From Cellulomonas massiliensis JC225 (GTDB lineage Bacteria > Actinomycetota > Actinomycetes > Actinomycetales > Cellulomonadaceae), in assembly GCF_000312005.1 (NCBI RefSeq), contig NZ_HE978588.1:1003509-1066519 (forward strand): a DNA stretch of 63,011 nucleotides. The letters are read 5' to 3'. Position 1 is the first letter of the stretch, and every line of letters begins with the position of its first letter. This document shows, in pieces, positions 16,924 to 24,591 of the stretch. The notes under the pieces were generated by a model, which ran no database searches, was not told where the DNA came from, and saw only the letters and a program-made list of their open reading frames with translations. The position numbers and the translations under genes are program-made.

Positions 16924-17907
16924 GTGACCCGATTCGGCTACACCCTCATGACCGAGCAGTCCGGCCCGCGCGAGCTCGTGGGGTACGCCGCGGACGCCGA
17001 GCGGCGCGGCTTCGACCTCCTCGTCTCGAGCGACCACTACTTCCCCTGGCTCGACAGCCAGGGGCATGCGCCGAACGCCTGGACGCTGCTCGGCGCGGTG
17101 GCGCAGGCGACGAGCGACGTCGAGCTGATGACGTACGTGACGTGCCCGATCCTGCGCTACCACCCGGCCGTCGTCGCGCAGCAGGCGGCGACCCTGGGGG
17201 TGCTGTCCGGCGGGCGGTTCCTGCTCAACCTGGGCGCGGGCGAGAACCTCAACGAGCACGTCGTGGGCGAGCGGTGGCCCGCCGTCGGCGAGCGCCACGA
17301 GATGCTCGAGGAGGCGGTGGAGATCATCCGCGACCTGCTCACGGGCGAGCGCGTGACGCTCGAGGGCTCGTACTACCGGGTCGACTCCGCGCGGGTCTGG
17401 GACCTGCCCGACGACCCGGTCGAGATCGGCGTGGCCGTCTCCGGCTCGCAGTCCGTCTCCCGGTTCGCGCCGCTGGCCGACCACCTCGTCGCCGTGGAGC
17501 CCGACGCGGACCTCGTCCGCGGCTGGGCCGAGGCCCGGCCCGCCGACGCCGGACCGTCCCGCACGATCGGGCAGGTCCCGATCTGCTGGGACCCCGACCG
17601 CGACGCCGCCGTCGCGCGCGCCTACGACCAGTTCCGCTGGTTCGCCGGCGGCTGGCACGTGAACGCCGACCTGCCGACCACGGAGGCCTTCGAGGCAGCG
17701 AGCCAGTTCGTGCGCCCCGAGGACGTCGCGGAGCAGATCCCCTGCGGCCCCGACCTCGACCAGATCGTCGAGACCGTCTCCGCCTACTGGGAGGCGGGCT
17801 TCACCGATGTCGCGCTCGTCCAGGTCGGCGACGAGGGCCAGCAGCGCTTCCTCGACGAGGCCGCGGGGCCGCTGCTCGAGCGCCTGCGCGCGGCGGCGCC
17901 CGCCTGA
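16924..17907 (+). CDS. F420-dependent LLM class oxidoreductase (TIGR03557-like)
   Basis: A 327-residue luciferase-like TIM-barrel protein: FGYTLMTEQSGPRELV at the start, SSDHYFPWLDSQGHAP, and LNLGAGENLNEHV, a signature of the F420-dependent glucose-6-phosphate dehydrogenase-like branch (TIGR03557). Such proteins use deazaflavin F420 and mark actinobacteria and archaea. The natural substrate is unknown. The GTG start follows the previous gene by 55 bases, and a small gene follows 30 bases downstream, so an operon is possible. Confidence 0.88.
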   Translation: MTRFGYTLMTEQSGPRELVGYAADAERRGFDLLVSSDHYFPWLDSQGHAPNAWTLLGAVAQATSDVELMTYVTCPILRYHPAVVAQQAATLGVLSGGRFLLNLGAGENLNEHVVGERWPAVGERHEMLEEAVEIIRDLLTGERVTLEGSYYRVDSARVWDLPDDPVEIGVAVSGSQSVSRFAPLADHLVAVEPDADLVRGWAEARPADAGPSRTIGQVPICWDPDRDAAVARAYDQFRWFAGGWHVNADLPTTEAFEAASQFVRPEDVAEQIPCGPDLDQIVETVSAYWEAGFTDVALVQVGDEGQQRFLDEAAGPLLERLRAAAPA

Positions 17908-17937
17908 CCCTCGTCCCCTCCCGGAAGGAGCACCGCC

Positions 17938-18303
17938 GTGTCCGTGACCGCGTTCCAGGACCTGCCCCTCGCCGACCGCGACCGCGAGTGGGACGGCGCC
18001 GCCGCCGAGAGGCGCGTGCGCGCGTGGGCGAAGGCCGAGGACGAGCCGAACGAGCGCTACCGCGACGCGCACGTCTGGTACGACGCCGAGGCCAAGGAGA
18101 ACTTCACCGCGTACAAGCTGCTGATCGCCGACGTCGTCGACGGGCGGCTCGTCGCCGTGCCCCGCGGCGTGTTCGCGGCGGCCGCCGTCATGCAGGGCAG
18201 CCGGGGCGGCGTGGACGTGCCCGACAAGGACCGCGACCGCATCAGGAGCCACCTCGCGAAGTATTACGCGAAGCTCGACGACACCCCGCCGTGGGAGTCC
18301 TGA
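17938..18303 (+). CDS. Conserved small protein, function unknown
   Basis: A 121-residue soluble protein, highly charged. The C-terminal half (YKLLIADVVDGRLVAVPRG, then GSRGGVDVPDKDRDRIRSHLAKYYAK) resembles a short domain that also occurs at the end of some phage prohead-protease/scaffold proteins in actinobacteria; it is not accompanied here by any phage gene. A strong GGAAGGAG ribosome binding site precedes the GTG start. Co-transcription with the F420 oxidoreductase is likely. No function is proposed. Confidence 0.7.
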   Translation: MSVTAFQDLPLADRDREWDGAAAERRVRAWAKAEDEPNERYRDAHVWYDAEAKENFTAYKLLIADVVDGRLVAVPRGVFAAAAVMQGSRGGVDVPDKDRDRIRSHLAKYYAKLDDTPPWES

Positions 18304-18410
18304 CCGGCCGGACGGGCGCCCGGCACGCGCCGAACCGGGTCCTCTGACCTGCGGATTCGGGCGTCCGAAGACCGCCGGATGTCCGGATTGCGCAGTCATG
18401 GGATGTCACG

Positions 18411-19568
18411 ATGGAGCGCGTGCCACCCACTTCCGCCCAGATCCGCCGCTGGCGCCGGTACCTCGCCGACGAGCGCGCCGAGGCCGCCGTCTACCGCGAC
18501 CTCGCGTCCCGTCGCACCGGTGAGGAGCGCGCGATCCTGCTCGCGCTCGCGGACGCCGAGCGCCGGCACGAGCAGCACTGGCTCGACCTGCTCGGCGACG
18601 ACGTCGGCCGCCCTCTGCGGGGCGACTGGCGCACGCGGTTCCTCGGGTTCCTGGCCCGCCGGTTCGGCTCGGTCTTCGTCCTGGCGCTCGCGCAGCGGGC
18701 GGAGGCGCGGTCCGAGTACGGCGACGAGGCGGACGCGACGCCGCGCATGGCCGCCGACGAGCGGATCCACGAGGAGGTGGTGCGCGGGCTCGCCACCCGT
18801 GGCCGCCAGCGGATCTCCGGCACGTTCCGCGCGGCGGTGTTCGGCGCGAACGACGGGCTGGTCTCCAACCTCGCGCTCGTCCTCGGCATCGGAGCGAGCG
18901 GGGCGGCCCAGCACACGGTGCTGCTGACCGGCCTGGCGGGCCTGCTCGCGGGCGCCCTGTCGATGGGCGCAGGCGAGTACGTGTCGGTCCGGTCGCAGCG
19001 GGAGCTGCTCGAGGCGTCCCGCCCGGCGCAGGCGGCCGGTGACGCGCTGGCGTCGCTCGACGTCGACGCGAACGAGCTCGCGCTCGTCTACCGCGCCCGG
19101 GGCATGGACGCCGACGCGGCCCAGGAGCGCGCGGACGTCGTCCTCTCCTCGCTGGAGCGCTACCAGGCGCAGCAGCAGGTGTCCGGCGCGCTGCTGCGCA
19201 CCTCGGTCGCCCTGCCCGGCGGCACCCCCGCGCCCACGGCCGACGACGAGGAGGCCGAGGCCGCGCCCGAGGTCGACGAGCACGAGGCGATCGGGACGGC
19301 CTGGGGTGCGGCGAGCGCGAGCTTCTGCTTCTTCGCGTCCGGCGCGATCATCCCCGTGCTGCCGTACCTGTTCGGCGCGAGCGGGCTCGCGGCCGTGGCG
19401 TGGTCGGCCGGGCTGGTCGGCCTCGCGCTGCTCGGCACGGGCTCCATCGTCGGGCTGCTGTCGGGCACGTCGCCGGTCAGGCGCGCGCTGCGCCAGCTCG
19501 CGATCGGCTGGGGCGCCGCCGCGGCGACGTACCTGCTCGGTCTCGCGTTCGGGACGAGCGCGGCGTGA
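18411..19568 (+). CDS. VIT1/CCC1-family transporter with ferritin-like N-terminal domain
   Basis: A 385-residue membrane protein. Residues 1-130 form a ferritin/rubrerythrin-like helical domain with EAAVYRDLA and the metal-ligand pair ERRHEQH; residues 140-385 form the VIT1/CCC1 transport domain, with FGANDGLVSNLALVLG, GALSMGAGEYVSVRSQ and three more hydrophobic helices at the end. CCC1/VIT proteins move Fe2+ or Mn2+ out of the cytoplasm, and the ferritin-like domain is thought to collect the ion. It lies just upstream of the iron-boxed siderophore gene, which suggests an iron-handling neighbourhood. Confidence 0.88.
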   Translation: MERVPPTSAQIRRWRRYLADERAEAAVYRDLASRRTGEERAILLALADAERRHEQHWLDLLGDDVGRPLRGDWRTRFLGFLARRFGSVFVLALAQRAEARSEYGDEADATPRMAADERIHEEVVRGLATRGRQRISGTFRAAVFGANDGLVSNLALVLGIGASGAAQHTVLLTGLAGLLAGALSMGAGEYVSVRSQRELLEASRPAQAAGDALASLDVDANELALVYRARGMDADAAQERADVVLSSLERYQAQQQVSGALLRTSVALPGGTPAPTADDEEAEAAPEVDEHEAIGTAWGAASASFCFFASGAIIPVLPYLFGASGLAAVAWSAGLVGLALLGTGSIVGLLSGTSPVRRALRQLAIGWGAAAATYLLGLAFGTSAA

Positions 19569-19604
19569 CCGTCCGGCGGTGGACGTGGGGTGCGTCACTC
19601 CCTC

Positions 19605-19634
19605 TTCACAGGTGAGGGTTGCCTTCCCTTATGC
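19605..19634 (+). promoter_or_regulatory. Promoter with DtxR/IdeR-like iron box
   Basis: TTCACA (19605-19610) and TTATGC (19629-19634) are spaced by 18 bases. The 19-base TGAGGGTTGCCTTCCCTTA (19613-19631) fills the spacer and -10 and matches the DtxR/IdeR consensus TTAGGTTAGGCTAACCTAA at 12 of 19 positions, including both AGG/CCT arms. It should repress the siderophore gene when iron is plentiful. Confidence 0.7.
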
Positions 19635-19641
19635 TGCTCGC

Positions 19642-20607
19642 GTGACGACGACCACGACGACGCCCGACGCCTCGGCGCCCGCTCTCGAGGTCGCCTCCCC
19701 GTTCCGGATGTTCGCGGTGACGGTGTCCCGCATCGACCGGGTCTGCGAGAGCGTCCTGCGGGTCACGTTCACCGGCGAGGACCTCGACCGGTTCGCGGAC
19801 AACGGGTTCGACCAGCGCATCAAGTTCTTCCTGCCGATGGAGTGCGGGTACGGCGAGCTGCTCGACCTCGCGTCGACCGCCGACTGGTACGGCCGCTGGC
19901 GCGAGCTGCCCGACGACCGTCGCCACCCCATCCGCACGTACACCGCACGCGGCGTGCGCCCGCACGCCCGTGAGCTGGACGTCGACATCGTCCTGCACGG
20001 CGACGGCGGCCCCGCCTCCCGCTGGGCGCGGTCCGCGCGGCCCGGCGACGAGCTCGTCGTGCTCGGCCCGAACGCCGACGCCGTCGGCCCGCACGGTGGC
20101 GTCGACTTCGTCCCGCCGGCGACCACCGACCGGCTGCTCATCGCCGGCGACGAGACGGCCCTGCCCGCGATCGCGGGCATCCTCGAGCGCCTGCCCGCCG
20201 ACGCGCGCGGCGAGGTCGTCATCGAGATGCCGACCAGCCTGGACGTGCTCGAGCTGACCGCCCCCGAGGGCGTGACGGTGCGCTGGCACGGCCGCGACGG
20301 CGCCGCGCACGGCAGCTACCTCGTCCCCGCGGTCCAGGCCGCGTGCGCGCGCCTCATGCCGGGCGAGGCCCCGGAGGCCGAGGTCGTCCTGGAGGACGTC
20401 GACGTCGACCACGGGCTGCTGTGGGAGGTGCCCGTCGACGCCGAGGGCCACCCGCTGCGGGCGTCCGCGTCGCTCTACGCGTGGCTCGCGGGCGAGGCCG
20501 GGGTCATCAAGGAGCTCCGCCGCCACCTCGTCACCCGGTGCGGCGTCGACCGCAAGGCCGTGGCGTTCATGGGCTACTGGCGCGAGGGGCGCAGCGAGCA
20601 CAGCTGA
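19642..20607 (+). CDS. Siderophore-interacting protein (ferric-siderophore reductase)
   Basis: A 321-residue FAD-binding reductase of the ViuB/SIP family, which releases iron from imported siderophores. It has the FAD-binding barrel with HPIRTYTARGVR, the SIP signature DIVLHGDGGPASRWARSARPGD, an LLIAGDETALPAI segment and the C-terminal W-GEAGVIKELRRHLV helix. The GTG at 19642 is chosen over the long upstream frame because it starts the family N-terminus and lies just behind the promoter and iron box. It is a single-gene unit. Confidence 0.9.
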   Translation: MTTTTTTPDASAPALEVASPFRMFAVTVSRIDRVCESVLRVTFTGEDLDRFADNGFDQRIKFFLPMECGYGELLDLASTADWYGRWRELPDDRRHPIRTYTARGVRPHARELDVDIVLHGDGGPASRWARSARPGDELVVLGPNADAVGPHGGVDFVPPATTDRLLIAGDETALPAIAGILERLPADARGEVVIEMPTSLDVLELTAPEGVTVRWHGRDGAAHGSYLVPAVQAACARLMPGEAPEAEVVLEDVDVDHGLLWEVPVDAEGHPLRASASLYAWLAGEAGVIKELRRHLVTRCGVDRKAVAFMGYWREGRSEHS

Positions 20608-20992
20608 GCGCCCCCTGCGTGCCGAGGCTCGCCGACCGTGAGAACGGGACGTGACGGTGAGAACGGTGAGAACGGGATCGTCCGCAGTGGTGAGCGTGAG
20701 ACCAGATGCGTCCGTACAGGTCCTTTCGCCGCCGTTTGAGGCGCAACCGCTGCGGCCGTCGCGTCCAATCCGGGGCCGTGGCGACCAGCTGCGGGCGCAA
20801 CCCCGCCTCCACGTCCGCCTCGTGGTCTCGCCGCGGCACTGGCTAGCCGGATTGGTCGACGAGCTCGCCGGAGACGCACACCGACCGTGGGGCGTTCTTT
20901 GGGCGTGGCGCTCGGCGATGCTCGAGGTGGCAGACCGACGCTGTCCTGACGCATCGCGGGGTGACAAGGGGTACCGCAACGTATAGACAACG
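20608..20992. other. Gene-free left edge of the accessory island
   Basis: Between the siderophore gene and the XRE gene nothing convincing is coded. Near its left end GTGAGAACGG occurs three times (20638-20647, 20657-20666, 20666-20675). A possible promoter (GTGACA at 20961, TATAGA at 20982) precedes the XRE gene, and GACA/TGTC (20987-20998) makes a small inverted repeat there. No integrase or tRNA was found to mark an attachment site. Confidence 0.5.
20638..20675 (+). repeat. Three direct repeats of GTGAGAACGG
   Basis: Perfect 10-base copies lie at 20638, 20657 and 20666, the last two overlapping by one base. Role unknown; they are too few and too short to be a CRISPR array. Confidence 0.6.
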
Positions 20993-21274
20993 GTGTCCAT
21001 GATCGACTCGGTCCTGGCAGTGCCGTACCGTCCGGGTGTGCAGAACGACGACCGCAAGGCCGAGCGCCGCGCGGCGGTCGGCCGGCGAATCCGCGAACTG
21101 CGCCAGTCCCGGGGCCTGACCCAACAAGACCTGGCGACGCGGTCCGGTCTTGCCCGCAGCTACATCGCGAGCCTTGAGACCGGCGACCGGAACATCTCCA
21201 ACGACGCGTTGTGGGCGCTGGCCGACGCGTTCGGTCTGACTCCCGCCGCGTTCTACCTCGGTTCGGAGCGGTAG
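20993..21274 (+). CDS. XRE family transcriptional regulator
   Basis: A small helix-turn-helix protein, 93 residues from the GTG at 20993 or 78 from the GTG at 21038. The HTH_3 fold reads VGRRIRELRQSRGLTQQDLATRSGLARSYIASLETGDRNIS and nearly fills the protein. A TATAGA box five bases before 20993 would allow a leaderless transcript, while neither start has a clear ribosome binding site. It opens the accessory island and probably controls the small-gene operon that begins at 21540. Confidence 0.8.
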   Translation: MSMIDSVLAVPYRPGVQNDDRKAERRAAVGRRIRELRQSRGLTQQDLATRSGLARSYIASLETGDRNISNDALWALADAFGLTPAAFYLGSER

Positions 21275-21467
21275 CCCTCCCTTCCATCACTGTGCGTCCC
21301 AACCGTTCGCCCGGTGGACATCGCGTCCAGTATGGCACGAACAGAGTGTTCCGCATAGTGTCATCCATTCGATGCCCGGCGTCGGCATGGAGGCGGTGCG
21401 TCCAGCATCTCGGACTCCGGTGATCATGCGGCATCGCCACGCCAAACACTCCCGTGCTTGACGCCTC

Positions 21468-21496
21468 TGGCATCGCCCTGCTTCGCTAGGTATGTA
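21468..21496 (+). promoter_or_regulatory. Promoter of the small-gene operon
   Basis: TTGACG (21468-21473) and TATGTA (21491-21496) have the ideal 17-base spacing. It lies 44 bases ahead of the ATG of the first gene of the array and is the only good promoter seen until 27.5 kb. Confidence 0.55.
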
Positions 21497-21539
21497 TCGG
21501 ATAGTAGACATGCCTCGTGTCCGGTGAAAGGAGTGGTCG

Positions 21540-21935
21540 ATGTCAACAGCCAGCAGCGAGTGGGGCCCGAACCTCAGCCCGCGCCTCGCCGGCGCGCGCT
21601 GGTGGGGTGGCGCCATCGTCACCACGGCCCTCGGCGTCGCCGCCGGCGCGTCGACGCTCCTGGCTGGCGGGCCGACCGGTGCGTCAGTCGCGATCTTCGC
21701 GCTGACCGCCACCTGCGCCGCGTACAAGGTCGGCGCCCGGCTGGAGTCCCGACGAGGTTGGCGACAGGGCTACGAATCCTCAGCCCGCGTCATCATCGAA
21801 CGCGTCCAAGGCCGCGTGTCCGACATCGAGACACGCGCCGTCCTTCTCGGGGACCCGACACCTGAGCCCTGGGACCCGCACGTACCCATCAAGATGCCGC
21901 CGGGCTGGCGCCGCAACGAGGCGCAGCATGGGTGA
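21540..21935 (+). CDS. Small membrane protein of the island, unknown function
   Basis: A 131-residue protein with two hydrophobic helices (about residues 20-58, from WWGGAIVTTALGVAAGA to IFALTATCAAY) and a soluble C-terminal half containing YESSARVIIERVQGRVSDIE. The ATG is preceded by AAAGGAG. Its stop overlaps the start of the next gene, so it heads the operon. No family is recognised. Confidence 0.75.
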   Translation: MSTASSEWGPNLSPRLAGARWWGGAIVTTALGVAAGASTLLAGGPTGASVAIFALTATCAAYKVGARLESRRGWRQGYESSARVIIERVQGRVSDIETRAVLLGDPTPEPWDPHVPIKMPPGWRRNEAQHG

Positions 21936-22200
21936 CGCAGCCGTCCCGACGCTCACCCTGGCGAACGCGATGAGCACGTGGGCCGTGCGGTCGATCGACC
22001 GGCGCCCGTACCTCAGCAGTTGGTGGTGCCAGGACGCGGCCATCGTCACCGAGCCAGGCACCGGCGACGTCCAAGCGCACCTGCCGCCGCGGCTGTCAGC
22101 GATGCCCCGCACCGGTCCGTGTTCGTCGACGGGGCCGGCTGGCGACCGCTGGGGGCCGCTGGTGCGTCTCCCGCGGTGGCTTACCACGGAGTCGTCGTGA
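21928..22200 (+). CDS. Array paralog E, internally deleted form
   Basis: A 90-residue protein whose start (TLTLANAMSTWAVRS) matches the start of the other array members (ALTLADATGIWALGT in the gene at 23233) and whose continuation YLSSWWCQDAAIV and HLPPRLSA matches their C-terminal ends (SSWWQEPVTRI and LPPRIGA). About 70 residues of the usual middle are absent, and the last 25 residues resemble nothing, so it looks like a deleted and frameshifted copy. It overlaps the preceding stop codon by eight bases. It may be a relic. Confidence 0.5.
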   Translation: MGDAAVPTLTLANAMSTWAVRSIDRRPYLSSWWCQDAAIVTEPGTGDVQAHLPPRLSAMPRTGPCSSTGPAGDRWGPLVRLPRWLTTESS

Positions 22201-22279
22201 GCAGCGGGGTCGTCGACGACGACAGCGGCGACGCGTTCGTCGGTGCCCGACGAGCGGCCGCCGACAACTTCAGGCCCGG

Positions 22280-22492
22280 ATGGTCGCTGCCGCGGACACG
22301 TGGTTGGTGTGGTGCGCCACCGCTGGTGTGCATCCCCTCAGCGGTGACGTCGGGGACCTGGAGCGCGCCGCCCGGCAGCTGCGCGGCTCGGGCGCGACGG
22401 AGCGGGACGTGCTGGACCTCGTTGACCAGGTCGGCTTCATGACGGGGATGTGGCGTACCGCGGCCTGGGTCCAGCTCCGGCGAACGATCTAG
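22280..22492 (+). CDS. Small protein with WLVWC motif, unknown function
   Basis: A 70-residue ORF (or 82 from a GTG at 22244) reading DTWLVWCATAGVHPLSG, then LERAARQLR and DLVDQVGFMTGMWRTAAW. A second, broken copy of the same sequence lies at 26310-26530, which supports it as a real protein family. The first part is loosely like the SAM-like core-binding domain of tyrosine recombinases, but no catalytic domain follows. No clear ribosome binding site is seen at either start. Confidence 0.5.
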   Translation: MVAAADTWLVWCATAGVHPLSGDVGDLERAARQLRGSGATERDVLDLVDQVGFMTGMWRTAAWVQLRRTI

Positions 22493-22504
22493 GCGGGGGC
22501 TGCG

Positions 22505-22870
22505 GTGCGTGTCGTCGAGGAGCTCGTGCTGGCGGAGGCGTCCGGGTCGTGGCTGGTGCGGTCGGGGTTGCAGCCGCCGTTCGTGATGGACGCCGACGTG
22601 ATGGCGGTCAGCCGGGTGCCGTACGTCGCCGGCCCGACGGCGGTGATCGACGGGGTGTGGTTGCGCATCGGGTGCGTGCTCATCCCCGGCCGGGACGGCT
22701 GGAACGACATCCGGGTTGGTGCACGACACCTCTACCACCTGAGGTCGGGTTAAGGCAGAGGTGACTACAGCTCGTGGTGGCAGGAGCCGGTCACCCGGAT
22801 CGACGCCGTCACCGAGGACGACCTGGCGGTACTCCCCGGCTGGCTCCCGGCCAGGGCCGAGGGTCAGGAC
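22505..22870 (+). pseudogene. Array paralog A, interrupted by an in-frame TAA
   Basis: A GTG-started frame encodes 82 residues (ELVLAEASGSWLVRSG at the start, DIRVGARHLYHL near the end), then meets TAA at 22751-22753. The same frame continues without another stop: GDYSSWWQEPVTRIDAVTEDDLAVLPGWL matches the C-terminal end of paralog B (GWWLQQTAVRIEPVTDPDLARLP) and runs directly into the ATG of B at 22871. A single CAA-to-TAA change would explain it. Either the gene is a young pseudogene or the stop is read through to give an A-B fusion. Confidence 0.6.
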
Positions 22871-23233
22871 ATGCCGATCTTCGAGGTCGTACTCGCGGAC
22901 GTGGTCGGTGTGCTGGCGGTGTACTCGACCACCGCGACTGTCTACTACCTGGACGCGGATGTTCCGGCGTTGTTGCGGGTCCCGGGCGCGAGCTCGCGCA
23001 CCGGGCCGAGTGACTTCAGGTGGGTGCCGCTGCTCGAGGTCGAGTCGGCCACCCGCGGCGGCCTCGGTGTGCTGCGGGTGGGTGACCGGCACCGCTGGTC
23101 CTTCGCCTACCAGGACTCCAACCACCCGCAGGCGCCGGCGCGTGGGTGGTGGCTGCAGCAGACGGCGGTCCGCATCGAGCCGGTCACGGACCCGGACCTC
23201 GCAAGACTCCCGCCGCGGATCGGGGCCTGGTGA
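22871..23233 (+). CDS. Array paralog B, unknown function
   Basis: A 120-residue protein predicted as mostly beta strand. Conserved family features are VVLADVVGVLAVYS at the start, TVYYLDADVPALLRVP, a LRVGDRHRW turn, and the terminal WWLQQTAVRIEPVTDPDLARLP. It is in frame with paralog A upstream and overlaps paralog C downstream (TGATG). No ribosome binding site of note precedes its ATG, consistent with translational coupling or an original fusion with A. No known family is recognised. Confidence 0.7.
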   Translation: MPIFEVVLADVVGVLAVYSTTATVYYLDADVPALLRVPGASSRTGPSDFRWVPLLEVESATRGGLGVLRVGDRHRWSFAYQDSNHPQAPARGWWLQQTAVRIEPVTDPDLARLPPRIGAW

Positions 23234-24228
23234 TGGACGAGAACATTCGGGACGTCGAGGCGCTCACGCTCGCTGACGCGACGGGCATCTGGGCGCTGGG
23301 CACCCACAAGGGACAGCTCTGGCTGCTCGACGCTGACGACCACCGGCTCGCCCTCGTGGCCGCGCCCGACCAGGGTGCCGAGGGGTCCTCGGCGGCGATC
23401 CGCTGGTCGCGGGTGGTGCTGGTGCTCCGGGCGCCCGACACCGAGACCGGGGTCCTGCACGTCGGTTCCCTGCACCTGGTCGAGCTGGACCACGACAACC
23501 AGACCGGCACCCGGACGCACTTCGTACCGATGCGAATCACGTCGATCTCCCGCCTGACACCCCCCGGCCTGGTCGCCCCGCCATCGCCCCCAGCGCGTGC
23601 CAGCGCCGCGGCGCCCGGACAGGCCAAGGCGAGCGCGCGTGAGCGGCGTCACGCCGAACTGCGGGCGCGCGCACTGGCGGGTGACGCGGTGGTGGTTCTG
23701 CCCGACGGGGAGCACGTCGTCATCAAGGACCTGGACGAAGAGCCCATCGTGCTCCCGGACCGCGCCGTCCAGGACCTGTTCGCCGTGGGTCTGGCACTGG
23801 GGCCGACGCCCCGCGTCCGCAAGCGAGACCGTCCCCGGCTCGTCGTCGATGACCGGGCCGAGTTCCGCGCGGGCGGCGTCGACCTCTCCGTGAAGGAAGG
23901 GCTACGCGCCGTCCGGGACGGCCTGGCCTACGCCGTGCGTCGCGGGCTGGAGGACGCCCGGGCCGACGTCGACCAGGTTCTCGAGCCGGAGCCCGCCGCG
24001 GATCTCCCGGCGACCGCCCACGACCCTCCCGTACCCGGCGAGGCTGGTGAGTTGACGGTCGACCTGACCGAGCTCGGTGCACCGACGGACGACCTGCTCG
24101 ACCAGGTCACCGAACACGGGCGTCGCATCGTCCTGACGAACGAAGGACACCGCTCTGCGGTGCTGCTCCCGTGGCCGCAGTGGCGCGACCTCAACCGCCC
24201 TCCGGACCCCGCCGGCCGGTCGACGTGA
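23233..24228 (+). CDS. Array paralog C fused to a Phd/YefM-like C-terminal domain
   Basis: A 331-residue protein in three parts. Residues 1-112 are an array module (VEALTLADATGIWALG, LWLLDADDHRLALV, GVLHVGSLHLVEL). A Pro/Ala-rich linker and a charged helical part follow (about 112-270). The end, VDLTELGAPTDDLLDQVTEHG then RRIVLTNEGHRSAVLLP, resembles the Phd/YefM antitoxin fold. No toxin gene is adjacent. It overlaps its neighbours on both sides, so it is co-translated with paralogs B and D. Function unknown. Confidence 0.7.
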   Translation: MDENIRDVEALTLADATGIWALGTHKGQLWLLDADDHRLALVAAPDQGAEGSSAAIRWSRVVLVLRAPDTETGVLHVGSLHLVELDHDNQTGTRTHFVPMRITSISRLTPPGLVAPPSPPARASAAAPGQAKASARERRHAELRARALAGDAVVVLPDGEHVVIKDLDEEPIVLPDRAVQDLFAVGLALGPTPRVRKRDRPRLVVDDRAEFRAGGVDLSVKEGLRAVRDGLAYAVRRGLEDARADVDQVLEPEPAADLPATAHDPPVPGEAGELTVDLTELGAPTDDLLDQVTEHGRRIVLTNEGHRSAVLLPWPQWRDLNRPPDPAGRST

Positions 24229-24590
24229 CCCCCGAGTGCCTCGACCCCTTCACACACCCGGGCCGGCTCATCGTCACCACGGAATCGGGTGCGACGTACC
24301 TGTTCGACTCCCGCAACGACGACCGCCCCGTCACCGTCACCCGGGTCATCGCTCACAGCCTGGGCGAACCGGCGGACCTTCGCCGGGACGGCCGACCGAT
24401 CGCCGTGCTCGCGGTGGCGCACGAGAGTGACGGGAGGTACGCGGCGGGGATCCGCGTCGGTTCGCCGATGTGCCTGTCCCTCGAGCCGCTCGGCCCGCAC
24501 GCCGAGATGACGATGCGGATCTCGACTCCCGTCACACAGATGACCCACCTGCCGGACGGCTCACCCGGCCCTACACCCCCAGGAGCCTGA
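24225..24590 (+). CDS. Array paralog D, unknown function
   Basis: A 121-residue protein starting from a GTG that overlaps the stop of paralog C. It is the most distant array member: GRLIVTTESGATYLFDSR corresponds to the first beta hairpin, VTRVIAHS to the RVP strand, and AAGIRVGSPMCLSLEPL to the RVG turn; the WW end is replaced by MRISTPVTQMTHLP. The next gene begins two bases after its stop region. No family is recognised. Confidence 0.65.
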   Translation: MTPECLDPFTHPGRLIVTTESGATYLFDSRNDDRPVTVTRVIAHSLGEPADLRRDGRPIAVLAVAHESDGRYAAGIRVGSPMCLSLEPLGPHAEMTMRISTPVTQMTHLPDGSPGPTPPGA

Positions 24591-24591
24591 C

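Noticed and set aside
20638-20675. Repeats as a CRISPR array
   Set aside because: Ten-base units, two of them overlapping, with no spacers and no cas genes.
20651-20986. 111-codon frame between the siderophore and XRE genes
   Set aside because: No ribosome binding site, no recognisable fold, and it reads across the repeat and promoter sequences.
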